Assembly (NCBI RefSeq): GCF_000238335.3
Contig: NZ_AHCB03000006.1
Coordinates: 248,001-312,000 of the forward strand
Direction: 5' to 3'
Origin: Pseudoalteromonas marina
Lineage (GTDB): Bacteria > Pseudomonadota > Gammaproteobacteria > Enterobacterales > Alteromonadaceae
DNA: 64,000 nucleotides
Of this stretch, positions 18,298 to 26,997 are shown one piece after another. A program made the position numbers and the translations under genes. Below the pieces are notes generated by a model, which saw nothing but the letters and a program-made list of their open reading frames with translations, was not told the origin of the DNA and searched no databases. The first letter of the stretch is position 1. Every line of letters starts with the position of its first letter.

Positions 18298-19914
18298 TTA
18301 AGCCTTTAATCTCATTACAAATGACACAGCATCGGGGCGCGCATCATTTGTAAACTCAGGAGTGTCTAACGACTCAGTAATCCCTTTTGACACACCGGGT
18401 TCAAACTTATAGCTATCATTCTCTGTTAACTGTTTAGAATAATCAGTAACCTGTTTACCGCTATAAAGCCGCCTTAATTGCTTACATTCTTGCTGTATAT
18501 GAAAATGATCTGAAATAACATTTTGTTGCACAAAAAAGTCACTCGTTTGTAGCTTGAATAAATGCTTGATTGCATTATTTACGTCGTTCTCTCTACACGC
18601 ATGCAAGTACAAATACACGGTGTTGTCTGCAAGGCTAAATACATCCCCTTCACGCTTAATATGAAACAAGTGTAAAGGGTGAATGGGCTCTATGCGGGGT
18701 AGTAACTCAAGCTTAACCAACACGCCGCTAACCCCAAGATTAACAGCCGAGTCACTATGAACCTCCACTTGGCGCGTAAATTCATCAAAAGGTAAATAGC
18801 CTTTAGAAAACGTATTTTCAGTATATTTCAGAACGTGCTCGACAGATGGCGGTAACGGTCTAGAAAATTGAAACCCTTGAATAGATTGAATTTGAGATAA
18901 TAATCGCGAAGGTTCAGAAAAGCTATACAAAATAAGGTTAACGCCTAAAGTTAAAAATAAACATTCATCTTGATGGCGAATAACGCCATCGACATTTTGT
19001 ACTACCAATTTTAACCAACGACCACAGCTTTTTCTAAGTTCAAAGCATTGCTTACCAAGTAGTGCTAAATCTGTGTAACGCGTCACAGCAAACACCAATG
19101 TCGCCGCTTTTAATTTGGGGCCTTTGTCAAACAGCTCACTATTGTCTTTTGCGGTATAATAATGCGTAGGCAATTTTGTACCGATTGGTACCGCACTTTG
19201 TACTAACCAGACATCGTCTTCATCTGGAAAATGCGAGCCATTGAATACTTTTAGATCGTTTACAGTTCCCTCTTGTACCAAAAACTGATTATCTTCAAGC
19301 GACAGTTGAAACTGCATATCAGCAAATACACCCGTAGTGTGGTGCCAATAATCGTACTCTAAAACGCGGGTAGCAGAATCATTATCTACGAAAATTAAAC
19401 CATCAAAAGATTTATTAAGCTGCCTTATTAAAAATCGATAGTGTGTTACTTCTGGACCAGATAGCAAAAATAATAAGGTAACCCCTGTTTTTTTTGCAAA
19501 CTCACTGTAATCGTTCATTATTGTTTTTGTGCTAGCTTCGATTGCTGCACTAAGTAGCTCTGTGTTGAAGTGGATAAACACTAGCGCATTTTTTAATTTT
19601 TTATACGCGCCTATCTCTTTAATTATACCTTTGTTTATTCGCTCTATTGAGTAATGCTGTGTCTCAGATGAGAGAGAGAATGGATGAACTTTACTACGTT
19701 TGTACGCAGTATTAATTGCTGCAGAAAATGACGACTCAAAGAAAGATTCAACGTCTTGAGAAACAATGTAAATATCGTTTGCGCAATTTTGGTTAATTGC
19801 ATGTAAAGCAAATTCAATTACAAAATTATCTAAAGGGGCTAAAACAGCATAACTTGAAGCCGATTTTAACTCTTTTGCAGCCGGCTCTAAACCCGTTATG
19901 TTAAAGTTATGCAC
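18298..19914 (-). CDS. bcsE: c-di-GMP-binding cellulose regulator BcsE
   Basis: Cytosolic c-di-GMP receptor that associates with BcsR/Q and BcsF and boosts cellulose output. The 538 residues have an N-terminal degenerate NTPase-like/REC-like part and the C-terminal GIL domain; its I-site-like RxGD motif is present as REGD at residues 421-424, followed by NTVYLYLHACRENDVNNAIKHLF as in E. coli. GTG start at 19914 with GAGGG about nine bases upstream. It is divergent from bcsR, with 115 bases between them. Confidence 0.93.
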   Translation of the reverse strand: MHNFNITGLEPAAKELKSASSYAVLAPLDNFVIEFALHAINQNCANDIYIVSQDVESFFESSFSAAINTAYKRSKVHPFSLSSETQHYSIERINKGIIKEIGAYKKLKNALVFIHFNTELLSAAIEASTKTIMNDYSEFAKKTGVTLLFLLSGPEVTHYRFLIRQLNKSFDGLIFVDNDSATRVLEYDYWHHTTGVFADMQFQLSLEDNQFLVQEGTVNDLKVFNGSHFPDEDDVWLVQSAVPIGTKLPTHYYTAKDNSELFDKGPKLKAATLVFAVTRYTDLALLGKQCFELRKSCGRWLKLVVQNVDGVIRHQDECLFLTLGVNLILYSFSEPSRLLSQIQSIQGFQFSRPLPPSVEHVLKYTENTFSKGYLPFDEFTRQVEVHSDSAVNLGVSGVLVKLELLPRIEPIHPLHLFHIKREGDVFSLADNTVYLYLHACRENDVNNAIKHLFKLQTSDFFVQQNVISDHFHIQQECKQLRRLYSGKQVTDYSKQLTENDSYKFEPGVSKGITESLDTPEFTNDARPDAVSFVMRLKA

Positions 19915-19968
19915 TTAAAAAGCCCTCAAAAAAAATACTTTTTTACTAGTTTTGCCTGCTATTCTATA

Positions 19969-19974
19969 TATAAT
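19969..19974 (+). promoter_or_regulatory. Possible -10 element for bcsRQABZC
   Basis: TATAAT in a very AT-rich stretch 56 bases before the bcsR start. No good -35 hexamer lies at 16-18 bases, so this is weak support only. Confidence 0.3.
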
Positions 19975-20029
19975 AGCCAAATATTGTCCACTTTTAATAA
20001 AAATAAATATTACGCTTACAAAGGTTGTA

Positions 20030-20224
20030 ATGAATAATTTAGCTACAAAAAGCTCACAAATACTCACATCAAGTGACATAGAAAACCTAGCTCGCCGTTT
20101 TGGTGGGAAAAGTGACGACTATATAGAAATTATGAATACACAAAAAAATCAAAAAACAATTAACAAGTATGCGCTATTGAAAGAAATTGATGACGCATTA
20201 AAAACATCTAAAGAAAAAAAATAA
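20030..20224 (+). CDS. bcsR: BcsR-like small cellulose biosynthesis protein
   Basis: Soluble 64-residue protein starting at ATG 20030 with AAAGG five bases upstream. The middle and end (ARRFGGKSDDYIEI ... KYALLKEIDDALK) resemble the E. coli BcsR pattern of FSLPDIDYADI followed by WPLLAEF. BcsR pairs with BcsQ and is needed for stability and membrane placement of the synthase complex. It lies 15 bases before bcsQ and heads the plus-strand bcs operon. Sequence support is modest, context strong. Confidence 0.75.
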   Translation: MNNLATKSSQILTSSDIENLARRFGGKSDDYIEIMNTQKNQKTINKYALLKEIDDALKTSKEKK

Positions 20225-20239
20225 AAAAGGCAAACTCCA

Positions 20240-20953
20240 TTGCAAAGGATTTTTATTAAAGGTATCAAAGGCGGCATAGGTAGCACATCAGTTGTTGCAA
20301 ACTTAGCGTGCGTTTTGAAAAAATCTGATGTTGATGTGGTTGCCATAGACCTAGATACTAAAAGTGACCTTGGTTTACACTTTGGCCTTAAGTGGACAGC
20401 CACAAAAGGTTGGAGCAACGAGAGCACTTTTGACGATGCGTTATTACATTTTCGTAAAGACAGCGATGGCGTTCTTTTTTTACCCCATGGCGATAATGAA
20501 TCAACGTTAGATGAAATTATAGCCACAATTAACAATTGCAAAAATCTGGATTATAAAGAATCTGCTTGGATAATATTCGATTGCCCTTCACATATTAATA
20601 TTTCTCACTACCCGTTGGAAGAAAACGATATTGTTATTGAGCTAGTCACTTGCGATGCAATTTGTCATAGCCTCATATACAAGCGCCTTCAAACTCTTAA
20701 GTCAGTAGAGTCAACTTGGAAACACTTTTTTGTCGTTAATCGTTACAACGCAGCCTCAGTGTTAGAATTTGATCTATTTTCTCTTTGGCAATCTACATTG
20801 CCATTTATGGCGCCGTTTTTTATTAACAGCGATGAAGTTATTAAAGAGGCCACAGCTAATCGTAATGTAGCCCTTAATTGCGCACCATACAGTGTAGCGA
20901 ACGATGACTTTGAAACACTAGCTGGTTGGCTTGTAAGTAAGGCGGCGAACTGA
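20240..20953 (+). CDS. bcsQ: Cellulose biosynthesis ATPase BcsQ
   Basis: MinD/ParA-like NTPase (237 residues) that with BcsR controls assembly and polar placement of the cellulose machine. The P-loop reads KGGIGSTS, with Ser where MinD has Lys; E. coli BcsQ (GGVGTTT) shares this change. Further typical stretches are VVAIDLDTKSDLGLHFGL and WIIFDCPSH. Start is TTG at 20240, preceded by AAAAAAGG. bcsA begins three bases after the stop. Confidence 0.93.
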   Translation: MQRIFIKGIKGGIGSTSVVANLACVLKKSDVDVVAIDLDTKSDLGLHFGLKWTATKGWSNESTFDDALLHFRKDSDGVLFLPHGDNESTLDEIIATINNCKNLDYKESAWIIFDCPSHINISHYPLEENDIVIELVTCDAICHSLIYKRLQTLKSVESTWKHFFVVNRYNAASVLEFDLFSLWQSTLPFMAPFFINSDEVIKEATANRNVALNCAPYSVANDDFETLAGWLVSKAAN

Positions 20954-20955
20954 CG

Positions 20956-23628
20956 ATGAGCTTTACTCTTTTTTACAAAAGGCCCATACACAGCACATTG
21001 TATATTCTATTGAGTATATTATTCACTGATAAGCTTGTGCGTTACATTTTATTTAAATTTCATAGTTACTTTAACCAGCACAAGGTTAATGTAATTGAAG
21101 CATTTTTAATGCCCTTTATAACTTTGTTCGGTTCATTATTTGTAAATATAAAAAAGAACAAAGAAAACTTTGAGTTAGCGTTATATAACTATTATCCACA
21201 CTTAAGGTTACCATACAGAACTTATATCTATTCCAATATTATACGCTTTGTTATTCAGAGCATATTTTTGCTTTTTGCTGTTCATAAACCCAGAAAAAAA
21301 TCAGTGTCCATAAAAAAGCATGCTGTAAATTATTTTTATGACGGGGTCAGTTACAGCCTAAGGCAACTTCGTTGGTACGACCTTAAATTAGGCCGATTAA
21401 TAAGGCGCCTTTTTTCCAAAAACAACAAGCCTAAAAAAAGTGCTTTTAAAACAATGGCAGACGCTCGTATTTGGCAGAACAAACTTATTAAATACATCGT
21501 TGTTGCACTGATATTATTCTTGCTTGCCATATTTGTTACCATTCCCTTTAGCCTTGAAGCGCAAGCAGTGTTTATTAGCTTTATTTTACTGGTTGCTTAC
21601 GCGCTCAAACGCGTAAAAGGCCATATGGCCACGATTGTAATGATCACCTTATCTGTCACTACATCTTCGCGGTACTTGTGGTGGCGATACACTGAAACAC
21701 TTAATTGGGATGACCCTTTAGCACTTACATTAGGTGCAGGCTTGTTACTAGCAGAAACATACGCATGGATGGTACTTATTTTAGGTTTTTTTCAAACCAT
21801 TAATCCACTTGAAAGAAAACCTGTCATGTTGCCAAAAAATACTGATCTATGGCCAACGGTAGATATTTACATTCCTACTTACAATGAACCTTTAAGTGTT
21901 GTAAGGCCGACTACCCTTGCCGCTTTAAGCATAGATTGGCCAGCAGATAAACTAAAAGTCTATATTTTAGATGATGGTAAACGCCCTGAGTTTGGTGAAT
22001 TTGCTAAACAAGTGGGTGCGGGTTATTTAACAAGACCAGATAATAACCATGCAAAAGCCGGAAATATGAATAGTGCTATGCGCTACACAGATGGTGACTA
22101 TATTGCCATTTTTGATTGCGACCACGTACCTGCTCGTTCATTTTTGCAAATGACCATGGGACAGTTTTTAAAAGACAGTAAAGTGTGTTTAGTCCAAACA
22201 CCACATCATTTTTTCTCCGCAGACCCATTTGAGAGAAACTTAAATAACCACAGTCAAATTCCAAACGAAAACATGCTGTTTTACGGGCTTATTCAAGACG
22301 GAAACGATATGTGGGATGCTACGTTCTTTTGTGGTTCGTGTGCGGTACTCAAAAGAGAAGCGCTTGATGAAATAGGTGGCTTTGCTTTTGAAACCGTCAC
22401 CGAAGATGCTCATACTGCACTGCGAATGCAACGCGCAGGTTATAAAACTGCCTATATAAATATTCCTCAAGCTGCTGGCCTTGCCACTGACAGTTTATCG
22501 GCTCATATTGGCCAGCGAATTCGTTGGGCACGGGGCATGGCGCAAATATTTAGGCTCGATAACCCGCTGTTAGGCAAAGGCTTGAACATTCCTCAGCGAC
22601 TTTGTTACTTAAACGCTATGCTGCATTTTCTATCAGGTATTCCGCGCATTGTATTTTTAACCGCGCCACTGGCACTCATATACTTTAATGCATACATTAT
22701 TTACGCGCCATTTTTAGCTATTTTTATCTACGTTGTACCTACACTTATTCAAATAAAAGCAACTAACTCACGAATACAAGGTAAGTATCGCTATTCGTTC
22801 TGGGGCGAAGTTTACGAATCTGTGCTTGCTTGGTACATATTAAAGCCAACAACAGTTGCTTTGTTTAATCCAAACAAAGGTAAATTTAACGTTACCGAAA
22901 AAGGTGGATTAAACGATAAAGAGCATTATGACTGGGGTATTTCTAAGCCATATTTGGTTTTACTCGCCATTAATTTAGTAGGTATGTTAATCGGTATTTT
23001 ACGCCTGTTTTTTGGCGACCCTACGCAAGTTGGTGTACTGCTGATTAGTATGGGGTGGGCGCTTTATAATATTATCATTTTGGGTGCTGCGGTTGCCGTG
23101 GCAGCAGAAGCACGCCAAGTTAGGCATTCACACCGCATTAAAGCAAACTTCCCAGCGGGAGTTCGTTTAGCAAATGGCCACACGTTAAAAGTAAAAATTA
23201 CAGATTACTCCGATAACGGCGTAGGAATAGAAACCGACCATGCACATGCTTGTCGTGTAAACGATAAAATAGAATTATTAATGAGCCGCGGTAATAAGCA
23301 ATTCTCGTTTACTACCCATGTTTGTAATACTCGGGGTAATCAAATTGGCTTAACCATTAAAGATTTATCTCTTGAAAAACAGCGCGCGTTTATACAATGT
23401 ACATTTTCACGAGCTGATGCGTGGCTTGACTGGCAAAATAACTTTAGACATGACCGCCCATCTTACAGTTTTAAAGAAGTGCAAAAAACAAGCCTTAGAG
23501 GGTTTAGTAATTTGCTATTTCATGCGCCACGAGCGCTCCAACCGACCATTCAGTTTATTACTGATATAGTTGTATACGTAAACTCATTTACTCCAAAAAG
23601 ACCAATAGTGCATAATAATTATGATTAA
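20956..23628 (+). CDS. bcsA: Cellulose synthase catalytic subunit BcsA
   Basis: Inner-membrane GT2 enzyme that polymerises UDP-glucose into beta-1,4-glucan and threads it across the membrane. The 890 residues include membrane helices, the GT2 core with LDDGKR, DCDHVP (about 388), VTEDAHT (about 481) and the QRIRW motif (about 520), and a C-terminal PilZ domain with RQVRHSHR (about 720) and DYSDNGVG. All catalytic and c-di-GMP contact motifs are intact. Length and N-terminal extension match E. coli BcsA. It overlaps bcsB by eight bases. Confidence 0.98.
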   Translation: MSFTLFYKRPIHSTLYILLSILFTDKLVRYILFKFHSYFNQHKVNVIEAFLMPFITLFGSLFVNIKKNKENFELALYNYYPHLRLPYRTYIYSNIIRFVIQSIFLLFAVHKPRKKSVSIKKHAVNYFYDGVSYSLRQLRWYDLKLGRLIRRLFSKNNKPKKSAFKTMADARIWQNKLIKYIVVALILFLLAIFVTIPFSLEAQAVFISFILLVAYALKRVKGHMATIVMITLSVTTSSRYLWWRYTETLNWDDPLALTLGAGLLLAETYAWMVLILGFFQTINPLERKPVMLPKNTDLWPTVDIYIPTYNEPLSVVRPTTLAALSIDWPADKLKVYILDDGKRPEFGEFAKQVGAGYLTRPDNNHAKAGNMNSAMRYTDGDYIAIFDCDHVPARSFLQMTMGQFLKDSKVCLVQTPHHFFSADPFERNLNNHSQIPNENMLFYGLIQDGNDMWDATFFCGSCAVLKREALDEIGGFAFETVTEDAHTALRMQRAGYKTAYINIPQAAGLATDSLSAHIGQRIRWARGMAQIFRLDNPLLGKGLNIPQRLCYLNAMLHFLSGIPRIVFLTAPLALIYFNAYIIYAPFLAIFIYVVPTLIQIKATNSRIQGKYRYSFWGEVYESVLAWYILKPTTVALFNPNKGKFNVTEKGGLNDKEHYDWGISKPYLVLLAINLVGMLIGILRLFFGDPTQVGVLLISMGWALYNIIILGAAVAVAAEARQVRHSHRIKANFPAGVRLANGHTLKVKITDYSDNGVGIETDHAHACRVNDKIELLMSRGNKQFSFTTHVCNTRGNQIGLTIKDLSLEKQRAFIQCTFSRADAWLDWQNNFRHDRPSYSFKEVQKTSLRGFSNLLFHAPRALQPTIQFITDIVVYVNSFTPKRPIVHNNYD

Positions 23629-25867
23629 AAAGTTGCTTAATATATCCCTAACATTGTCGCTTATTTGTTGTGCTTTCTTTGCGCATGCAATTGAGCCATT
23701 ACAAAATAAATCAATGTTCATTAATGGATACCCTGAGAGCGCTCAGGTGTCGAGTTTACGTTTAGAGTTTGAAGCGTTAGGCTTTACAGGTTTTAGGCTC
23801 AACGGGGTAAATAATAACTCCCGCGTTGACTTTACAAACCGAATAGATAAATTGAGCACCAATTTAAAGCTTAACTTTTCGTATACTAACTCGCCTTCAT
23901 TAATCGCGAATGTTTCGCACTTAAAAGTATACTTTAATGATAATTTAGTCACTGTTTTACCTATTAACGAACAACTTAGTATTGTAAAGAACACAGTGCA
24001 GCATAGCCTCGATCTTAACGCTAAATACATTCAAGATTACAACCAAGTCCGCTTTGAATTGGTTGGTTATTACGACCTTAGATGTCAAGACTACTTCAGC
24101 CGTACTATTTGGACAGAAATAAATAAATCAAGCAACATAACGCTCGATCAAAAGCAACTCGCTATCGATAGCCGTTTAGAATACCTCCCAGAGCCGTTTT
24201 TTGATGAAAAAGATTACAATAAACTTAACCTACCCTTTGTATTTGCTAAAACACCCAACACCCAAGCAATTGAAGCAGCAGCAACGCTATCGAGTTGGTT
24301 TGGAGCCCAAGCTGATTGGCGTGGATTTAATTTTCCCGTAACGTTAAATAAATCGCCTGATCAACACAGTGTGGTTTTTATTACTAATGATTCAAAACCT
24401 GATTTTTTGAAAGATTACCCAGATGTTGAAAAACCAACGATTGAAATTATTTCAAACCCATTTAATCGTTACTATAAAATGTTACTCATACTGGGCCGTG
24501 ATGAAGCTGATTTAAAAACAGCGGTGACTGGCCTTGCGTTTGGCCACAAAGTAATGACTGGAAGAAGCGCAAGTATTGAAGCCATAAATCAGTTGCCACT
24601 TCGAAAAGCTTATGATGCACCACGCTGGCTTAGAAGCGATCGTCCAGTGCATTTTGACGAGCTTATTGACTACCCTACGCAACTACAGGCGCAAGGCCTT
24701 AATAATGGTCCAGTAAAACTAAACATTCGCTTTGCACCTGATCTATTCACGTGGCGTGAAAGAGGAATACCTATTACTCTTCAGTACCGTAGCACGCCAG
24801 AATCAGAAGCCATCGACTCTCGTTTAAATATGCTAATAAACCAAGAGTTTATAAGTGGCTTTTTACTCGATAAAAACAACGGTTTATTACAAACAACGCA
24901 AGCGTTGTTGCCACTAGTTGCCAATACCGACACCACACAAAGCACAGAAGGTTTTTCTGTCAATGGCATTAATTTAGCTAACAGAAATGAGCTTAACTTT
25001 GACTTTAGGTTTGGTGTACTCAAAAAAGGCGAATGTGCTGTTGCACCTCCTGGCGGTGAGTTTGGTGTTATTGATGGCGATTCAAGCATTGACGTAAGTG
25101 AATTTGATCACTATATCGCATTACCAGATCTGAACGTATTTGCTAATAGTGGCTTTCCTTTTACCAAATATGCTGATTTACAACAAACACTTGTGCTTAT
25201 TGATGAAAACCCAACACCAAATGCTTTAACCGTTTTATTTAACTTAACGGGTCACTTTGGCGCGATCACCGGTTACCCAACCCATAGAATGAGTGTTGCT
25301 CATTTAAATGAGGACGCTGATTTAGATGATAAAGACATACTCGTTATTGCTAAACCTAACAGTATTGCTAATGACTTAGATGAAGATGCACAAACAAATG
25401 TTTTGCTTAACAATAATCAGCGCGCAATTAAACAAGCAATTTATAATGGTGCATACGACGAACAAACGACCGATAAAGTAGAGGTTAGTATTAAAAGTAG
25501 TGGCGATATGGCTGTTATAACAGGGTTTCAATCACCGTTTGACTCAGACCGCTCTATCGTCTCGTTGAGTGCTACGACGCAAAATGCATTTACTATACTT
25601 GACGATGTTCTAATGAACTCAGAAAAATTAGCTCAAGTAAAAGGTAGTGCAGCCATTATCAACTCACAGGGTATTAAAACCATTCAAGTAGATGAGCAAT
25701 ACTTTGTAGGCCATATCCCAGTCCATACATTAGTGTGGTTTCACTTATCTGATCATCCATTTATTTTGGCATTACTGTCTATTTTAACGCTATTGCTGAT
25801 CTCATTTATCTTATGGCGATTATTACAAGCACTAACTTACAAGCGTTTAGCTGAAGGAGACGAATAA
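23621..25867 (+). CDS. bcsB: Cellulose synthase regulatory subunit BcsB
   Basis: Periplasmic subunit anchored by one C-terminal helix that activates BcsA and guides the glucan out. The 748 residues have a signal peptide (cut near FAHA-I), repeated carbohydrate-binding/flavodoxin-like modules, conserved YDLRCQDYFSRTIWTEI and a final membrane helix at about 705-730 (LALLSILTLLLISFILW). One-base overlap with bcsZ (TAATG). Confidence 0.96.
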   Translation: MIKKLLNISLTLSLICCAFFAHAIEPLQNKSMFINGYPESAQVSSLRLEFEALGFTGFRLNGVNNNSRVDFTNRIDKLSTNLKLNFSYTNSPSLIANVSHLKVYFNDNLVTVLPINEQLSIVKNTVQHSLDLNAKYIQDYNQVRFELVGYYDLRCQDYFSRTIWTEINKSSNITLDQKQLAIDSRLEYLPEPFFDEKDYNKLNLPFVFAKTPNTQAIEAAATLSSWFGAQADWRGFNFPVTLNKSPDQHSVVFITNDSKPDFLKDYPDVEKPTIEIISNPFNRYYKMLLILGRDEADLKTAVTGLAFGHKVMTGRSASIEAINQLPLRKAYDAPRWLRSDRPVHFDELIDYPTQLQAQGLNNGPVKLNIRFAPDLFTWRERGIPITLQYRSTPESEAIDSRLNMLINQEFISGFLLDKNNGLLQTTQALLPLVANTDTTQSTEGFSVNGINLANRNELNFDFRFGVLKKGECAVAPPGGEFGVIDGDSSIDVSEFDHYIALPDLNVFANSGFPFTKYADLQQTLVLIDENPTPNALTVLFNLTGHFGAITGYPTHRMSVAHLNEDADLDDKDILVIAKPNSIANDLDEDAQTNVLLNNNQRAIKQAIYNGAYDEQTTDKVEVSIKSSGDMAVITGFQSPFDSDRSIVSLSATTQNAFTILDDVLMNSEKLAQVKGSAAIINSQGIKTIQVDEQYFVGHIPVHTLVWFHLSDHPFILALLSILTLLLISFILWRLLQALTYKRLAEGDE

Positions 25868-26997
25868 TGAAATCACTCGTTAATATGTTTTTTACTGTGA
25901 TGGCACTATTTGCTTTCAATGCCAACGCACAAGTTGAACAGTGCGAACCTTGGCAGTCGTGGCAAGTGTTTAAAAATCATTTTATAAGCCAAGACGGCCG
26001 CGTTATTGACTTGGGCAGTGATCAAAGTATCACAACCTCTGAAGGCCAATCATATGCACTATTTTTTGCGCTTATTGCCAACGATAAAGCCGCTTTTGAT
26101 TCTGTTTTAAATTGGACCCAAGAGCATTTATCAGAGGGCGATTTAAGTACGCGTTTACCAGCATGGAAATGGGGACTAGATAAAAACCGCGTAGGGGGTA
26201 TTTTAGATTCAAATCCTGCGTCAGATTCAGACCTATGGATTGCCTACAGTTTATCGCAAGCGGCAATTTTATGGGATGAACGCCGCTATAGTATTTTAGC
26301 CGCAGTGCTTGCTCAACGTATAATCAGAGAAGAAACCGCCTACATAACGGGCCTTGGCCTGTCTTTACTCCCCGCACCTGCCGGTTTTGAGTTTGACAAT
26401 GAGCGCTATAAGCTAAATCCTAGCTACTCGCCGTTATTTATTTACCAGCAATTTAAAAAGCTTTATCCACATTCACCGTGGCATCAACTGCACGAAGGAT
26501 CAGCTAAGCTAATTTTAGATACCGCACAGCAAGGCGTTAGCCCTGATTGGGTTATGTTTGATTCAAACCGCGGTTTTTACTACGACAGAAAAAATACAGA
26601 TTTAGGTAGTTATAATGCAATTCGTGTTTACCTTTGGGCAAGTATGATGGCAAAAGATGCACCCTACAAACAAGAGCTTCTTACTCAGTTTGCACCGTTT
26701 GTGGACACTATTGAAGAGCGTGGCCACGTCCCTTTAAATACGTATGCTCAATCAGGTAAATCTGAAAAAAGAGGGCCTTTGGGCTTTAACGCAGCCCTGC
26801 TGCCTTTGTTAGCAGAGCAAGGTAATGATGAGCTGGTAATGGCCATTCAGCAAAAGCTAATGATTGATAAGTCTTTTACACAAACTCGTTATTACGACAG
26901 TGTATTGCATTTATTTGGTGAAAGTGCTGTAAACAAGCGCTTTAAAATAACGGCTGATGGAACGCTACAACCGACTTGGAGCACTGAATGTCGTTAA
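25867..26997 (+). CDS. bcsZ: Periplasmic endoglucanase BcsZ (GH8), base residue changed
   Basis: GH8 cellulase of cellulose loci, trimming or editing glucan in the periplasm. The 376 residues have a signal peptide (cut near ANA-Q), TTSEGQSYALFFAL with the proton-donor Glu at 59, LDSNPASDSDLW and NPSY. The place of the E. coli base Asp243 (YDAIRVYMW) reads YNAIRVYLW here, with Asn at residue 250 (codon AAT at 26614). Either another residue acts as base or activity is reduced; the rest of the fold looks well kept. Confidence 0.93.
   Translation: MKSLVNMFFTVMALFAFNANAQVEQCEPWQSWQVFKNHFISQDGRVIDLGSDQSITTSEGQSYALFFALIANDKAAFDSVLNWTQEHLSEGDLSTRLPAWKWGLDKNRVGGILDSNPASDSDLWIAYSLSQAAILWDERRYSILAAVLAQRIIREETAYITGLGLSLLPAPAGFEFDNERYKLNPSYSPLFIYQQFKKLYPHSPWHQLHEGSAKLILDTAQQGVSPDWVMFDSNRGFYYDRKNTDLGSYNAIRVYLWASMMAKDAPYKQELLTQFAPFVDTIEERGHVPLNTYAQSGKSEKRGPLGFNAALLPLLAEQGNDELVMAIQQKLMIDKSFTQTRYYDSVLHLFGESAVNKRFKITADGTLQPTWSTECR

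Noticed and set aside
20149..20541. 130-residue antisense open frame over bcsR/bcsQ
   Set aside because: Overlaps two well-supported genes and has no start signal.
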